DNA from: an uncultured Elusimicrobium sp.
GTDB taxonomy: Bacteria; Elusimicrobiota; Elusimicrobia; Elusimicrobiales; Elusimicrobiaceae
Direction: 5' to 3'
Assembly (NCBI GenBank): GCA_946061795.1
Contig: CAMGSK010000040.1
Location: 1 to 10,671, forward strand
Length of the DNA stretch: 10,671 nt
How positions within the stretch are numbered: the stretch's first letter is position 1; every line of letters starts with the position of its first letter. This document shows, piece after piece, positions 1 through 9,862 of this stretch. Under the pieces are notes generated by a model. It was given only the letters and a program-made list of their open reading frames with translations. It did not search any database and was not told where the DNA came from. The position numbers and the translations under genes are program-made.

Positions 1-1878
1 GTTGTGCTTTTTGGGGTCAAAGTCCTCAATAGACACGGCGGAGGTCACTTTTTCCTCTCCGGTCAGCTGCAAGAGGTTGACGATGGCTTTGCCTTTGGAC
101 ATGCGGGTTCCTTCCGGTATCTCAAAAGCGCGCAACGCAAACACGCGGCCGCGGTTGGTAAACATCAAAATGGTGGCGTGGGAAGAAGTAATGAACAAGT
201 GTTCCATAAAGTCTTCTTCTTTGGTCTTGCCGCCGATAATGCCCTTTCCGCCGCGGTTCTGGCTCTTGTAGGTGGAAAGCGGAATGCGTTTAGCATAGCC
301 GTCGTTGGAAATGGTGATGACCACGTCTTCTTTCTCAATCAAATCTTCCATGGAGAAGTCCGTCATGTCCGGCCCGATTTGGGTGCGGCGTTCATCTCCG
401 TAGTTTTTCTTGAGTTCGGTCAGTTCGTCCACAATGATGTCCAAAATCTTTTGCGGGTCGGCCAAAATGCCCTGCAATTCTGCGATGAGCTTCAACAGAT
501 CTTTTTGTTCCTGTTCAATGGCCGCCGAAGACAGCTGCGTCAGCTGGTGCAGGCGCATGTCCAAAATGGCCTGGGCTTGCACTTCGGAAAGCTGGAATTT
601 GGTCATCAACGCAATTTTGGCCGCCGGTACGTCCTGGCTGGAGCGGATAATGGCCACCACTTCGTCCATGTTGGCAATAGCGATGAGCAACCCGGCCAAA
701 ATATGTTCGCGCCGCTGGGCTTTGTTAAGGTCAAATTTCGTGCGGTTCGTCACCACTTCTTGGCGGTGTTTGACATAAGCCTTCATCACTTCTTTTAAAG
801 ACAGCACGCGCGGCCGGCCGTCCACAATGGCCAGCATATTCACGGCAAAAGAAGTTTGCAGCTGGGTATGCTTGAACAAATGGTTCAGCACCACCTGCGC
901 GTTGCCGTCGCGTTTGACTTCAATGACCAGACGCATGCCGCGGCGATCCGATTCGTCGCGGATGTCGGAAATATCCGTAATCTTTTTGTCGCGCACCAAC
1001 GCCACAATGCTCTCAATGAGCGCGGTTTTGTTGACTTGATACGGAATGGCGGTCACGATAATGGCTTCTCTTCCGCCTTTTCTTTCTTCAATTTCGGTGG
1101 AAGCCTGCACGCGCACGCTGCCGCGGCCCGTTTCAAAATATTCGTAAATGCCCTTGGTGCCGCGAATCCACGCCCCGGTGGGGAAATCCGGCCCTTTGAT
1201 GATTTTCATCATCTCTTTGGTCGTGATGTTGGGATTTTTGATGTATTCAATAATACCGTCGCACACTTCGCCCAAGTTATGCGTCGGGATATTGGTGGCC
1301 ATACCCACGGCGATGCCGGAGGAGCCGTTTACCAAAAGCGCGGGCACTTTGGCCGGCAGCACGGAAGGCTCCAGCAAAGAGCCGTCATAGTTGGGAATCA
1401 TTTTGACGGTGTCTTTGTCCAAATCGTTAAGCATTTCGTCGGCGATGCGCTGCAGGCGGCATTCGGTATAACGCATGGCGGCGGCGCTGTCTCCGTCAAT
1501 AGAACCGAAGTTTCCCTGTCCGTCGATCAGCGGTTTGCGCAAAGAGAAATCCTGCACCATGCGTACCAACGTGTCATATACGGCGGTGTCGCCGTGCGGG
1601 TGATATTTACCCAGCACGTCGCCCACCACGCGGGCGGATTTCTTGTAGGCCTTGTTGTATTTGAGGCCCATTTCGTTCATGGAATAAAGCACGCGGCGGT
1701 GCACCGGTTTCAGGCCGTCGCGCACATCGGGCAGTGCGCGGCCCACGATAACGCTCATGGCGTAATCGATGTAATAGGAGCGCATTTCGCCCGCGATGTC
1801 GCGCTGCTGGATGTTGCCAAACAAATCCACGTTATTTTGCTGCGGCTCTTGGGCCGCGCCCGTCAATTCTTCGCTCAT
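1..1878 (-). CDS. gyrA: DNA gyrase subunit A, 3' end cut by window edge
   Basis: This is the breakage-reunion subunit of DNA gyrase, which with GyrB introduces negative supercoils. The frame is open from the ATG at 1876-1878 to base 1, giving 626 residues; about 200 more of the C-terminal beta-pinwheel should lie off the left edge. Visible motifs are the N-terminal [28 protein letters not shown] block (residues about 35-62, shown here in parts), [10 protein letters not shown] at 93-102, and AAAMRYTE with the catalytic Tyr at 137. A GyrA-box QNRGGKG sits at residues 540-546 (bases 241-261). That box separates gyrase from topoisomerase IV ParC; the second position is Asn rather than the usual Arg or Ser. 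Start support is a GGGAGT ribosome site at 1888-1893, 9 nt upstream. The gene lies 72 bp after gyrB in the same orientation with a strong hairpin between them. Thr98 is at the E. coli Ser83 position, a residue natural in many species. Confidence 0.97.
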   Translation of the reverse strand, partial: MSEELTGAAQEPQQNNVDLFGNIQQRDIAGEMRSYYIDYAMSVIVGRALPDVRDGLKPVHRRVLYSMNEMGLKYNKAYKKSARVVGDVLGKYHPHGDTAVYDTLVRMVQDFSLRKPLIDGQGNFGSIDGDSAAAMRYTECRLQRIADEMLNDLDKDTVKMIPNYDGSLLEPSVLPAKVPALLVNGSSGIAVGMATNIPTHNLGEVCDGIIEYIKNPNITTKEMMKIIKGPDFPTGAWIRGTKGIYEYFETGRGSVRVQASTEIEERKGGREAIIVTAIPYQVNKTALIESIVALVRDKKITDISDIRDESDRRGMRLVIEVKRDGNAQVVLNHLFKHTQLQTSFAVNMLAIVDGRPRVLSLKEVMKAYVKHRQEVVTNRTKFDLNKAQRREHILAGLLIAIANMDEVVAIIRSSQDVPAAKIALMTKFQLSEVQAQAILDMRLHQLTQLSSAAIEQEQKDLLKLIAELQGILADPQKILDIIVDELTELKKNYGDERRTQIGPDMTDFSMEDLIEKEDVVITISNDGYAKRIPLSTYKSQNRGGKGIIGGKTKEEDFMEHLFITSSHATILMFTNRGRVFALRAFEIPEGTRMSKGKAIVNLLQLTGEEKVTSAVSIEDFDPKKHN

Positions 1879-1909
1879 GATATATAAACTCCCGTTAAAA
1901 CGTTTTCTT

Positions 1910-1943
1910 CCGTCTCCGCGCGGTTTATTCCGCGCGGAAACGG
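1910..1943 (-). promoter_or_regulatory. Strong RNA hairpin between gyrB and gyrA
   Basis: Bases 1910-1923 pair with 1930-1943 around a 6-nt loop (1924-1929). The core is CCGCGCGG repeated on both arms. As minus-strand RNA all 14 positions pair, with a single G-U at 1914/1939; as plus-strand RNA that pair would be C-A, so the structure fits the gyr transcript better. It begins 7 nt after the gyrB stop. The bases after the stem in the gyr direction are A-rich with no U-run, so this is not a standard intrinsic terminator. It could be a 3'-end stabiliser, a processing site or an attenuator that lowers gyrA relative to gyrB. The structure is seen; the role is inferred. Confidence 0.6.
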
Positions 1944-1950
1944 GTTAAAG

Positions 1951-4729
<2,779 letters not shown>

Positions 4730-5839
4730 TTAAATCCTCACCGGCATGATGACGTATTTTAAATCCGCATTTCCCACCGGTTCAATCAACACCGGTTGGG
4801 ACGCGTTGACGAAAGAAAAATTCACTTTTTCGCTTCCGACGTTTTTCAACACGTCAATAATAAATTGAGGATTAAACGCGCAGTCAAATTCTTCTTGGGC
4901 GTATTCAATGGGCAGCTCGTCGGTAAATTCCATATTCTGCGACGTGGAAGACACCGTCATGGCGTTATTTTCCATATGAAATTTCACGGTGCTGCCAAAC
5001 TCGCCGGAGCACAAAGCCGCGCGGCGGGTGGACGCCAAAAGTTCTTTGGTGAACACTTCAAACGAAATGTTTTTCTTGCTGGGAATCACCTGATTATAAT
5101 TGGGAAAATTTCCTTCAATCAAGCGGGAGATAAACGTTGTTTCGTTCATTTCAAAGCTTACTTGGTTGGAGGCCACGTTAACGTGAATTTGCGTATCTTT
5201 ATCGGGTTTGGATAAAGAAATAAAACGCACCACTTCGTTTAAAATTTTGGTGGGAATAATAATTTTAAACTCGCCCGATTCCGGCAAAGCAGGGTGGGAA
5301 GCCACGGCCAGACGGCCTCCGTCGGTGGCCACCACTTCAAATTTATCGGCGGTATTATTCCACAACAAGCCGTTTAAAATATAACGCGTTTCCTGGGTGG
5401 ACGCGGAAAAAGCGGTTTTGTCCACCATATTTTGCAAAGCCAGCGGGCTGAGCGTGACGCTGCCGGTTTTTTCAATTTCCGGAATGGCAGGATATTCGGA
5501 CTTGGGCGTACCGATGACCCAAAACTTGCTTTTGCCGGATTTAATGTGAAATTTGTTGTTATCTCCGGTATAGAGATTAATTTCTTTTCCGTCGGGAAGG
5601 TTCTTGATAATTTCGGCAAATTCTTTCATGGGCACCGTCAGGCTGCCTTCTTCTTCTATTTCCGCCTTGATGTAATGTACGGTGGCCATTTCCATATCCG
5701 TACGCACCAATTTTAATTTATTTTCCTGGGTTTCAATCAAAAAGTTGTGCAGAATGGGCAGCGTCGTGCGTGAGGAAGCTCCGGCTGAAATAACCTGAAT
5801 TCCTTCCAAAAGGGTTTCTTTAGTGATATTTATCTTCAT
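4730..5839 (-). CDS. dnaN: DNA polymerase III beta sliding clamp
   Basis: Sliding clamp, 369 residues, normal length for the family (E. coli 366). The ring-forming homodimer tethers DNA polymerase III and binds many partners. Domain 1 begins MKINITKETLLEGIQVI; TRYILNGLL (151-159) and ATDGGRLA (171-178) mark domain 2, and EGNFPNYNQVIP (242-253) leads into domain 3. The C-terminus YVIMPVRI (362-369) forms part of the partner-binding groove and parallels YVVMPMRL of E. coli. I chose the ATG at 5837-5839, with an AGGA site at 5848-5851, 8 nt upstream. The frame stays open to an ATG at 5951-5953, but those 38 extra residues have no family counterpart and cover the DnaA-box cluster. The gene lies 168 bp after dnaA, so it may have its own promoter under DnaA influence; I did not find a convincing one. 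Confidence 0.97.
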   Translation of the reverse strand: MKINITKETLLEGIQVISAGASSRTTLPILHNFLIETQENKLKLVRTDMEMATVHYIKAEIEEEGSLTVPMKEFAEIIKNLPDGKEINLYTGDNNKFHIKSGKSKFWVIGTPKSEYPAIPEIEKTGSVTLSPLALQNMVDKTAFSASTQETRYILNGLLWNNTADKFEVVATDGGRLAVASHPALPESGEFKIIIPTKILNEVVRFISLSKPDKDTQIHVNVASNQVSFEMNETTFISRLIEGNFPNYNQVIPSKKNISFEVFTKELLASTRRAALCSGEFGSTVKFHMENNAMTVSSTSQNMEFTDELPIEYAQEEFDCAFNPQFIIDVLKNVGSEKVNFSFVNASQPVLIEPVGNADLKYVIMPVRI

Positions 5840-5915
5840 ATTCTTAATCCTATTAATATGTCCTGTTGATTCTGTGGATTTTGTGTACTGCCCTCTACAA
5901 ATCTTTTTGGCTTTA

Positions 5916-5924
5916 TGTGCATAA
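5916..5924 (-). other. DnaA box TTATGCACA
   Basis: The minus-strand 9-mer fits TTATNCACA exactly. It lies 10 bp from the oppositely oriented box at 5935-5943, so the two face each other as a convergent pair. Confidence 0.65.
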
Positions 5925-5934
5925 CTTTGTTTAT

Positions 5935-5943
5935 TTATACACA
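5935..5943 (+). other. DnaA box TTATACACA
   Basis: The plus-strand 9-mer fits TTATNCACA exactly. It is followed by the GC-containing stretch TTGCCCACACG and then by an AT-rich run that leads into the phased TTATCC series. Confidence 0.65.
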
Positions 5944-5962
5944 TTGCCCACACGTAAAAATT

Positions 5963-6023
5963 TTATCCTTCGTTTTTCTTTTTTATCCCCCGGTTATCCA
6001 CCATTTTCTATTTTTTATCCACA
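5963..6023 (+). other. Four same-strand TTATCC motifs spaced 20, 11 and 21 bp
   Basis: TTATCC begins at 5963, 5983, 5994 and 6015, and the 9-mers improve rightwards: TTATCCTTC, TTATCCCCC, TTATCCACC, TTATCCACA. The last is the perfect high-affinity box and lies in the final codons of dnaA (its Val-Asp-Lys codons). The spacings are close to whole turns of B-DNA (about 2, 1 and 2 turns), so bound DnaA would sit on one face of the helix, as expected for filament formation on an origin. Motifs and spacings are read directly; occupancy is inferred. Confidence 0.65.
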
Positions 6024-7393
6024 GCCTTTATTTCGCTGATGATTTGGTTGATTTCCGCGGAAAAGAAAGGATCGTTTTTTACTTTTTCTTTTACCAAATC
6101 CCGTGCGTGTACGACGGTGCTGTGGTCCCGGTTAAATTCCCGGCCTATTTCCGGCAAAGACATATCCGTCAAATCTGTGCATAAAAACATGGCTATTTGT
6201 CTGGGCCACGCCACGGACTGCGTCTTTCTCTTGGACTGAAAGTCTTCCATGTCTATTTTAAAGTGTTTGCCCACCACTTTTTTAATGGCGTTGACGTTGA
6301 CGGATAGACGTTCTTCTTCGCGCGACAGAATGTCGCTGAGCAGTTCGCGCGCAATGGCTATGGTGGGAATGACGCCGTGCGTGCTGCAGTAAGACACCAG
6401 CCGGTACAGAGAGCCTTCCAGCTCGCGGATATTGGTTTGTATGCCTTCGGCGATGAATGAAATAACATCATCGCCGATATCAAAATGAATAGAGTCTCTT
6501 TTTTGGCGCAGAATGGCGATACGCGTTTCCAAATTGGGTTTTTTAATTTCGCTGGTGATGCCGGAAAGCAGCCGGGAAGAGAGACGCTCGTCCAAGTCCA
6601 GCTGCTGGGGCGTCCGGTCCGAAGACAATACGATTTGTTTGTGGCTTTCAAACAAAGCATTAAATGTATAGAAAAATTCCAGCTCACTGGCCGATTTACC
6701 CGCCACAAATTGAATATCGTCCATTAAAAAACAGTCCAACGAACGGTATTTTTTACGGAAGCTCTCCGAAGATTTGTTTTGCAAAGCCTCTATATATTCG
6801 CTGACGAATTCTTCCCCGGACATATACAGCACTTTGGCGTTGGGATTTTTTTGCAAAATTTCATTGCCTATGGCGTGCAACAAATGGGTTTTGCCCAAAC
6901 CGGGAGTAGAATAAATGACCATTGGATTGTTTTCCCGGTTGCCCAGTTTGTTTACCACCGCCTGGGCCGCTTTGTAAGAGAATCGGTTGGAAGGAGATTC
7001 TATGAAATTTTCAAAGCGGTAGGAAGGGTTTAACCGGGAAGGAAAAGGATTCCTCTTTACCGCGGGGGCCGCCGTCACGGGCGCCACGGCGGGAGCCGGA
7101 ACAGTTTCTGTCGGGACGGAAACGGAAACCGCCGGTTCTTTTATTTCCTGAATAATATAAGAAAGGTTGATTTCCAGCCCCGTATGTTTCAAAAAAGCGT
7201 CTTTGATAATATTTTCGTAGCGCGTTTGAATGGTTTTTTGCCAAAAAGGGTTGGGAATTTGTATGGTCAGCGTTTGTCCTTCTAAGGTAAACACCGCCGG
7301 GCGCAGCCACATATCATATGTGTCTTTTCCAAGGATTAATTCTATTTCGTTAAATACAGGGGCGAGATTTTCGCCGGATGAAAGAGTGTCCAC
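6008..7393 (-). CDS. dnaA: Chromosomal replication initiator DnaA
   Basis: Replication initiator of 461 residues. Domain I spans residues 1-80 (DMWLRPAVF at 27-35), and a Pro/Ala/Val-rich linker follows to about 115. The AAA+ domain has a Walker A region [10 protein letters not shown] (161-170), Walker [10 protein letters not shown] (221-229), sensor 1 VLSSDRTP (255-262), box [13 protein letters not shown] (269-278) and sensor 2 [10 protein letters not shown] (323-332). Domain IV ends with the DNA-binding signature DHSTVVHA (423-430), which reads the DnaA-box bases. The oddity is that the first Walker A glycine (GxxxxGKT) is Ser162 and the usual GG pair reads ST; the GLGKT part is intact. The start is GTG (7391-7393), because no other usable start lies before an in-frame stop at 7421-7423; the ribosome site is weak (GGCGG). 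The stop TAG is at 6008-6010, with a DnaA box in the last codons. Confidence 0.97.
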   Translation of the reverse strand: MDTLSSGENLAPVFNEIELILGKDTYDMWLRPAVFTLEGQTLTIQIPNPFWQKTIQTRYENIIKDAFLKHTGLEINLSYIIQEIKEPAVSVSVPTETVPAPAVAPVTAAPAVKRNPFPSRLNPSYRFENFIESPSNRFSYKAAQAVVNKLGNRENNPMVIYSTPGLGKTHLLHAIGNEILQKNPNAKVLYMSGEEFVSEYIEALQNKSSESFRKKYRSLDCFLMDDIQFVAGKSASELEFFYTFNALFESHKQIVLSSDRTPQQLDLDERLSSRLLSGITSEIKKPNLETRIAILRQKRDSIHFDIGDDVISFIAEGIQTNIRELEGSLYRLVSYCSTHGVIPTIAIARELLSDILSREEERLSVNVNAIKKVVGKHFKIDMEDFQSKRKTQSVAWPRQIAMFLCTDLTDMSLPEIGREFNRDHSTVVHARDLVKEKVKNDPFFSAEINQIISEIKAVDKK

Positions 7394-7427
7394 TTCCGTG
7401 CCGCCGTTTAAATTGAGATATTACTTA

Positions 7428-7456
7428 ATCTTATCAATTATTCCCCACTGCGTCAA
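7428..7456 (-). promoter_or_regulatory. Probable sigma70-type promoter for dnaA
   Basis: On the minus strand TTGACG (7451-7456, 5 of 6 to consensus) is followed after exactly 17 bp by TAAGAT (7428-7433, 4 of 6). Transcription would start near 7420, leaving a leader of about 28 nt before the GTG of dnaA. A degenerate DnaA-box-like TTATTCCCC (7438-7446, plus strand, 2 mismatches) lies in the spacer, so DnaA autorepression is possible though weakly supported. Confidence 0.6.
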
Positions 7457-7478
7457 TGAAAAAAAGGCCCATTTTGAT

Positions 7479-7507
7479 TTTAAACCCAGAAAAACGCTTA
7501 ATTTAAG
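7479..7507 (+). repeat. Imperfect direct repeat, copy 1
   Basis: Key parts are TTTAAACCC, AAAAACGCTT and TTTAAG. The 29-nt unit matches copy 2 at 7568-7597 at about 26 of 30 positions with one indel. Weaker similarity extends leftwards (AAAAAGGC before copy 1, AAAAATGGC before copy 2). Confidence 0.65.
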
Positions 7508-7567
7508 GTTTTTAATAAAATCCGCAGTGTCCCCCTTTTAAAAACACAAAAATGGCTTTTTATGAAA

Positions 7568-7597
7568 TTTAAACCCCAAAAAAACGCTTCGTTTAAG
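7568..7597 (+). repeat. Imperfect direct repeat, copy 2, abutting a DnaA box
   Basis: This is the 30-nt counterpart of the unit at 7479-7507, about 89 bp away. It runs directly into the perfect DnaA box at 7598-7606. At the same side of copy 1, some 12 nt on, is only AAATCCGCA, which may be a decayed box. A duplication inside the origin region is the simplest reading. Confidence 0.65.
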
Positions 7598-7606
7598 TTA
7601 TCCACA
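7598..7606 (+). other. Perfect DnaA box TTATCCACA with adjacent palindrome
   Basis: This is an exact match to the strongest DnaA box. The next 12 bases (7607-7618) are the perfect palindrome GTTTTTAAAAAC, followed by A/T runs that could melt easily. Confidence 0.8.
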
Positions 7607-7643
7607 GTTTTTAAAAACGAAAAAACTAATCCTTTTTTTCCGC

Positions 7644-7672
7644 TTGAGTAAAAATATTTTCACATCTATAAT
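7644..7672 (+). promoter_or_regulatory. Probable sigma70-type promoter of the tpx operon
   Basis: TTGAGT (7644-7649, 4 of 6) and a perfect TATAAT (7667-7672) are separated by exactly 17 bp. Transcription would start near 7679, giving a leader of about 43 nt before the tpx ATG at 7722. No further promoter was recognised before fprA or the flavin reductase gene, so this one could serve all four genes up to 10375. Confidence 0.7.
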
Positions 7673-7702
7673 ACCATATGAAAGTAAATTTGCTAAAATT
7701 AC

Positions 7703-7719
7703 ATAGGAATAATTCTTAT
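7703..7719 (+). promoter_or_regulatory. Candidate Fur/PerR-family operator over the tpx ribosome site
   Basis: ATAGGAAT-A-ATTCTTAT is an 8-1-8 inverted repeat with one mismatched pair (7706/7716). Its centre AAT-N-ATT matches the 7-1-7 layout shared by Fur, PerR and Zur boxes. It contains the AGGAA ribosome site (7705-7709) and lies about 24 bp downstream of the predicted transcription start. A one-base loop makes an RNA hairpin unlikely, so a DNA operator is the better reading. Control of a peroxide/superoxide defence operon by PerR is plausible, but the regulator is not in this window. Confidence 0.4.
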
Positions 7720-7721
7720 TT

Positions 7722-8249
7722 ATGAATCATCGAAATATTTTTATGAAAGGGCGCCCTGTTCATTTGGTCGGCGCGCAATTGAAAGAAGGAGAGAAAGCTC
7801 CGTCTTTTACGCTGATTAATACGGCAATGGAGCCGGTAAAAAGTGAAAACTTCGCAGGCAAAATAGTGGTTTTGTCTTGTGTTCCTTCTTTGGATACGCC
7901 CACTTGTGATTTAGAGACCCGGCGGTTTAATCAAGAAGCGGCGTCATTTGGAAATCAAGCCGTTGTGATTACCGTCAGCAAGGATTTACCTTTTGCTCAA
8001 GCGCGTTGGTGCGCCGCAAACGGAATAGAAAATGTATTGACGCTGTCCGATTATAAAAACGAGGGGTTCTCTTCCGATTACGGCGTTTTAATGGAAGAAA
8101 CGGGATTATTGGCCCGGGCCGTGTTTATTGTTGATAAAGAAGGTATAATACGTTATATTCAATTTGTGGAAGAAGTCAGCAAAGAGCCCGATTACCGGGC
8201 GGTGTTGGATAAAGTAAAAGAATTAATGAAAAAAGGGGAATCTTTATGA
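7722..8249 (+). CDS. tpx: Thiol peroxidase (Tpx-type peroxiredoxin)
   Basis: Cytoplasmic atypical 2-Cys peroxiredoxin, 175 residues, that reduces hydrogen peroxide and organic peroxides using thioredoxin-like donors. The peroxidatic Cys62 lies in [16 protein letters not shown] (55-70), with the essential Thr59 three residues before it. The resolving Cys97 is in [12 protein letters not shown], parallel to RFCGAEGLNNV of E. coli. Arg132 in [10 protein letters not shown] completes the active site. Cys53 is an extra cysteine near the active site. The ATG at 7722 is preferred: residues 6-17 ([12 protein letters not shown]) align with the family N-terminal hairpin. Its AGGAA site (7705-7709) is 12 nt upstream, a rather long spacing, while the next ATG at 7743 has no ribosome site. 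It is the first gene of the stress operon and its TGA overlaps the next ATG by 4 nt. Confidence 0.95.
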   Translation: MNHRNIFMKGRPVHLVGAQLKEGEKAPSFTLINTAMEPVKSENFAGKIVVLSCVPSLDTPTCDLETRRFNQEAASFGNQAVVITVSKDLPFAQARWCAANGIENVLTLSDYKNEGFSSDYGVLMEETGLLARAVFIVDKEGIIRYIQFVEEVSKEPDYRAVLDKVKELMKKGESL

Positions 8250-8629
8250 CCAAATTAAATGAAATTTACAAATGCGCCGTTTGCGGCAATATTGTGGAAG
8301 TGGTGCACGCGGCCGACGGAACGCTTGTCTGCTGCGGAGAACCGATGAAACTGCAGCTGCCCGGCACGACGGAAGCCGCGACGGAAAAACATATTCCCGT
8401 CATTGAAAAAATAGAAGGTGGCTATAAAGTGAAAGTGGGAGAAATTCCCCACCCGATGTTGGACGTTCACTGGATAGAATGGATAGAGCTGATTTGCCCG
8501 TGCGGCAAAGTACAGCGCAAATATTTAAAACCCGGCGACGCGCCCGAAGCGGACTTTAAATCGGATTCCGATAAAGTGTTAGCCCGGGAATATTGCAATT
8601 TGCACGGATTGTGGGAAAAAGAAAATTAA
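8246..8629 (+). CDS. dfx: Desulfoferrodoxin (two-iron superoxide reductase)
   Basis: Superoxide reductase of 127 residues, which reduces superoxide to hydrogen peroxide without making O2, normally with rubredoxin as donor. The N-terminal desulforedoxin domain has the Fe(Cys)4 ligands C10, C13, C29 and C30 (YKCAVCG ... LVCCGEPM). The catalytic Fe(His)4Cys site has H49 (EKHIPV, with catalytic Lys48), H69 (IPHPM), H75 ([10 protein letters not shown]), C117 and H120 (EYCNLHGLW). All ligands are present, so this is the full two-iron class. The oddity is ELICPCGKV at 81-89, which brings two extra cysteines (84 and 86) where studied proteins read about ELIADDK, and is one residue longer. The ATGA overlap with tpx and the AGGGGAA site (8234-8240) show tight coupling, so the peroxide formed would meet Tpx made from the same mRNA. 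Confidence 0.97.
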   Translation: MTKLNEIYKCAVCGNIVEVVHAADGTLVCCGEPMKLQLPGTTEAATEKHIPVIEKIEGGYKVKVGEIPHPMLDVHWIEWIELICPCGKVQRKYLKPGDAPEADFKSDSDKVLAREYCNLHGLWEKEN

Positions 8630-8659
8630 TTTTCCGATTTTTTACCAAAAGGAGACATT

Positions 8660-9853
8660 ATGCAGGCCGTAAAGATTAGCGACAAAGTATATTGGGTGGG
8701 CGCCATTGACTGGAACATCCGCGATTTTCACGGATATTCCACCAAACGCGGTACGACGTACAACGCTTTTTTGGTTCTGAGCGAAAAACCGACCTTGATT
8801 GACACCGTCAAAAAAGAGTTTTATCCCGAAATGATGGCGCGCATTCAAAGCGTAATCGACCCGAAAAAAATTGAAATCATTATTTCCAATCACTCCGAAA
8901 TGGACCACTCCGGCGCTTTGCCGCAGGCCGTGGCCGCTATACAACCCAAAGAGGTGTATTGCTCGGATATGGGATTGAAAGATTTAACCGCCCAACTCTA
9001 TCCGCAGTTTGAGATGAAAGTGGTGAAAACCGGAGACAAAATAGACGTGGGCGGAGATACAATTTCTTTCGTGGAAGCGCGCATGCTGCACTGGCCTGAC
9101 AGTATGTTCTCTTATTTGGAGAAAGAAAACGTTTTATTTACGAACGACGTATTCGGCATGCATTACGCCACTTCCAAACTCTTTGACGATGAAAACGAAG
9201 AACGGCTGTGGCTTTATGAAGCGGAAAAGTATTACGCTAACATTGTTTTGCCGTATTCGGATATTGTGCTTCGCTTTCTGGACACGGTGAAAAAAATGGG
9301 GCTCGCTCCCAAAATCATCGCGCCGGACCACGGATTCGTCTGGCGTAAAGATCCTTCTAAAATCGTCAATTTGTACGCCAAATGGGCCGCGCAAGCTCCC
9401 AAAAACAAAGCGATTGTGGTGTATGACACCATGTGGGGAAGCACGCAGAAAATGGCTGAATATGTGACGGAAGGACTGCGTTTGGGCGGAACGGAAGTAA
9501 AACAAATGTCCATGCATTCCTGCCACCGCAGCGACGTGGTGGCTGAATTGCTGGACAGCAGCGGGCTGGTCATCGGAAGCCCGGTGCTCAATTCCGGCAT
9601 TTTCCCGGCCATGGCGGACGTTTTGTGTTATTTAAAAGGCTTAAAAAAGAAAAACTTGGTCGGAGGGGCTTTCGGCTCTTACGGCTGGAATCCCGCGCCG
9701 ATTCAAACGCTGTCGGAAGCATTGAAAGAAATGAAGGTGGAGGAAGTAGCTCCCGCCGTCAGCGCCAAATTCGTGCCGGACGAAAAGGTACTGCAATCCT
9801 GCAAACAGCTGGGCCTGGCCGTCAGCCGGAAAATAGCCGAAAAACTAAAATAG
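8660..9853 (+). CDS. fprA: Flavodiiron protein (rubredoxin:oxygen oxidoreductase, class A)
   Basis: Soluble oxygen reductase of 397 residues, turning O2 into water in anaerobes; some members reduce NO. Residues 1-250 form a metallo-beta-lactamase-like diiron domain with ligands H78, E80 and D82 (SNHSEMDHSG), H144 (MLHWPDSM), D163 (TNDVFG) and H224 (APDHGFVWR). All are in place. Residues 251-397 form a flavodoxin domain with the FMN phosphate loop YDTMWGSTQKMA (255-266) and GSPVLNSGIFP (306-316). There is no extra C-terminal domain, so this is the minimal class A form that needs an external donor such as rubredoxin. A strong AAGGAG site (8649-8654) lies 5 nt before the ATG. It lies 30 bp after dfx and 9 bp before the flavin reductase gene. 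O2 rather than NO as the main substrate is inferred from the superoxide/peroxide partners. Confidence 0.96.
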   Translation: MQAVKISDKVYWVGAIDWNIRDFHGYSTKRGTTYNAFLVLSEKPTLIDTVKKEFYPEMMARIQSVIDPKKIEIIISNHSEMDHSGALPQAVAAIQPKEVYCSDMGLKDLTAQLYPQFEMKVVKTGDKIDVGGDTISFVEARMLHWPDSMFSYLEKENVLFTNDVFGMHYATSKLFDDENEERLWLYEAEKYYANIVLPYSDIVLRFLDTVKKMGLAPKIIAPDHGFVWRKDPSKIVNLYAKWAAQAPKNKAIVVYDTMWGSTQKMAEYVTEGLRLGGTEVKQMSMHSCHRSDVVAELLDSSGLVIGSPVLNSGIFPAMADVLCYLKGLKKKNLVGGAFGSYGWNPAPIQTLSEALKEMKVEEVAPAVSAKFVPDEKVLQSCKQLGLAVSRKIAEKLK

Positions 9854-9862
9854 AGGTTTGAT

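Larger units (their letters stand above)
5840..6007. other. dnaN-dnaA gap: candidate oriC subregion
   Basis: This 168-bp gap is AT-rich and packed with DnaA-box-like 9-mers against the E. coli consensus TTATNCACA. From left to right: AAATCCACA (5873-5881, minus, 2 mismatches), TTATGCACA (5916-5924, minus, match), TTATACACA (5935-5943, plus, match), TTATCCTTC (5963, plus, weak), TTATCCCCC (5983, plus, 2 mismatches) and TTATCCACC (5994-6002, plus, 1 mismatch). A perfect box follows at 6015-6023 inside the dnaA 3' end. In Bacillus the incC part of oriC lies in this same dnaA-dnaN interval, and actinobacterial oriC also lies there. No contiguous DnaA-trio run was recognised. Confidence 0.7.
7394..7721. 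other. Divergent dnaA-tpx region: candidate oriC subregion
   Basis: This 328-bp AT-rich gap separates leftward dnaA from rightward tpx, so transcription diverges from it. It holds a dnaA promoter, an imperfect direct repeat, one perfect DnaA box (7598-7606) and a 12-bp perfect palindrome (7607-7618) abutting that box. A very AT-rich tract runs from 7607 to 7721, and the tpx promoter and a Fur-like operator lie within it. The position upstream of dnaA, the box beside AT-rich DNA and the strand switch are what a bacterial origin or the incAB-like half of one looks like. Only one good box is present, fewer than in the dnaN-dnaA gap. Confidence 0.55.

Noticed and set aside
1576..1599. Possible quinolone-resistance change in GyrA (Thr98 at the Ser83 position of E. 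coli)
   Set aside because: Thr is the natural residue at this position in many species, and the Asp87 counterpart is conserved, so no acquired resistance can be claimed.
856..1887. Long open frame (343 codons) on the plus strand opposite gyrA, with others at 4-798 and 1981-2430
   Set aside because: They mirror the codon pattern of gyrA/gyrB on the other strand, have no ribosome site and encode His/Phe/Val-rich sequence with no recognisable family.
1901..1950. Rho-independent terminator after gyrB
   Set aside because: The hairpin is strong, but no T-run follows on either strand.
5840..5881. DnaA-trio array (TAA/TAG repeats) near the start of dnaN
   Set aside because: Only scattered trios (TTAATAGGATTAAG) are present, not a contiguous run next to a box.
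5837..5953. Earlier in-frame ATG giving dnaN 38 extra N-terminal residues
   Set aside because: The clamp family starts at MKINITKE, the inner ATG has a ribosome site, and the extension would translate the DnaA-box region.
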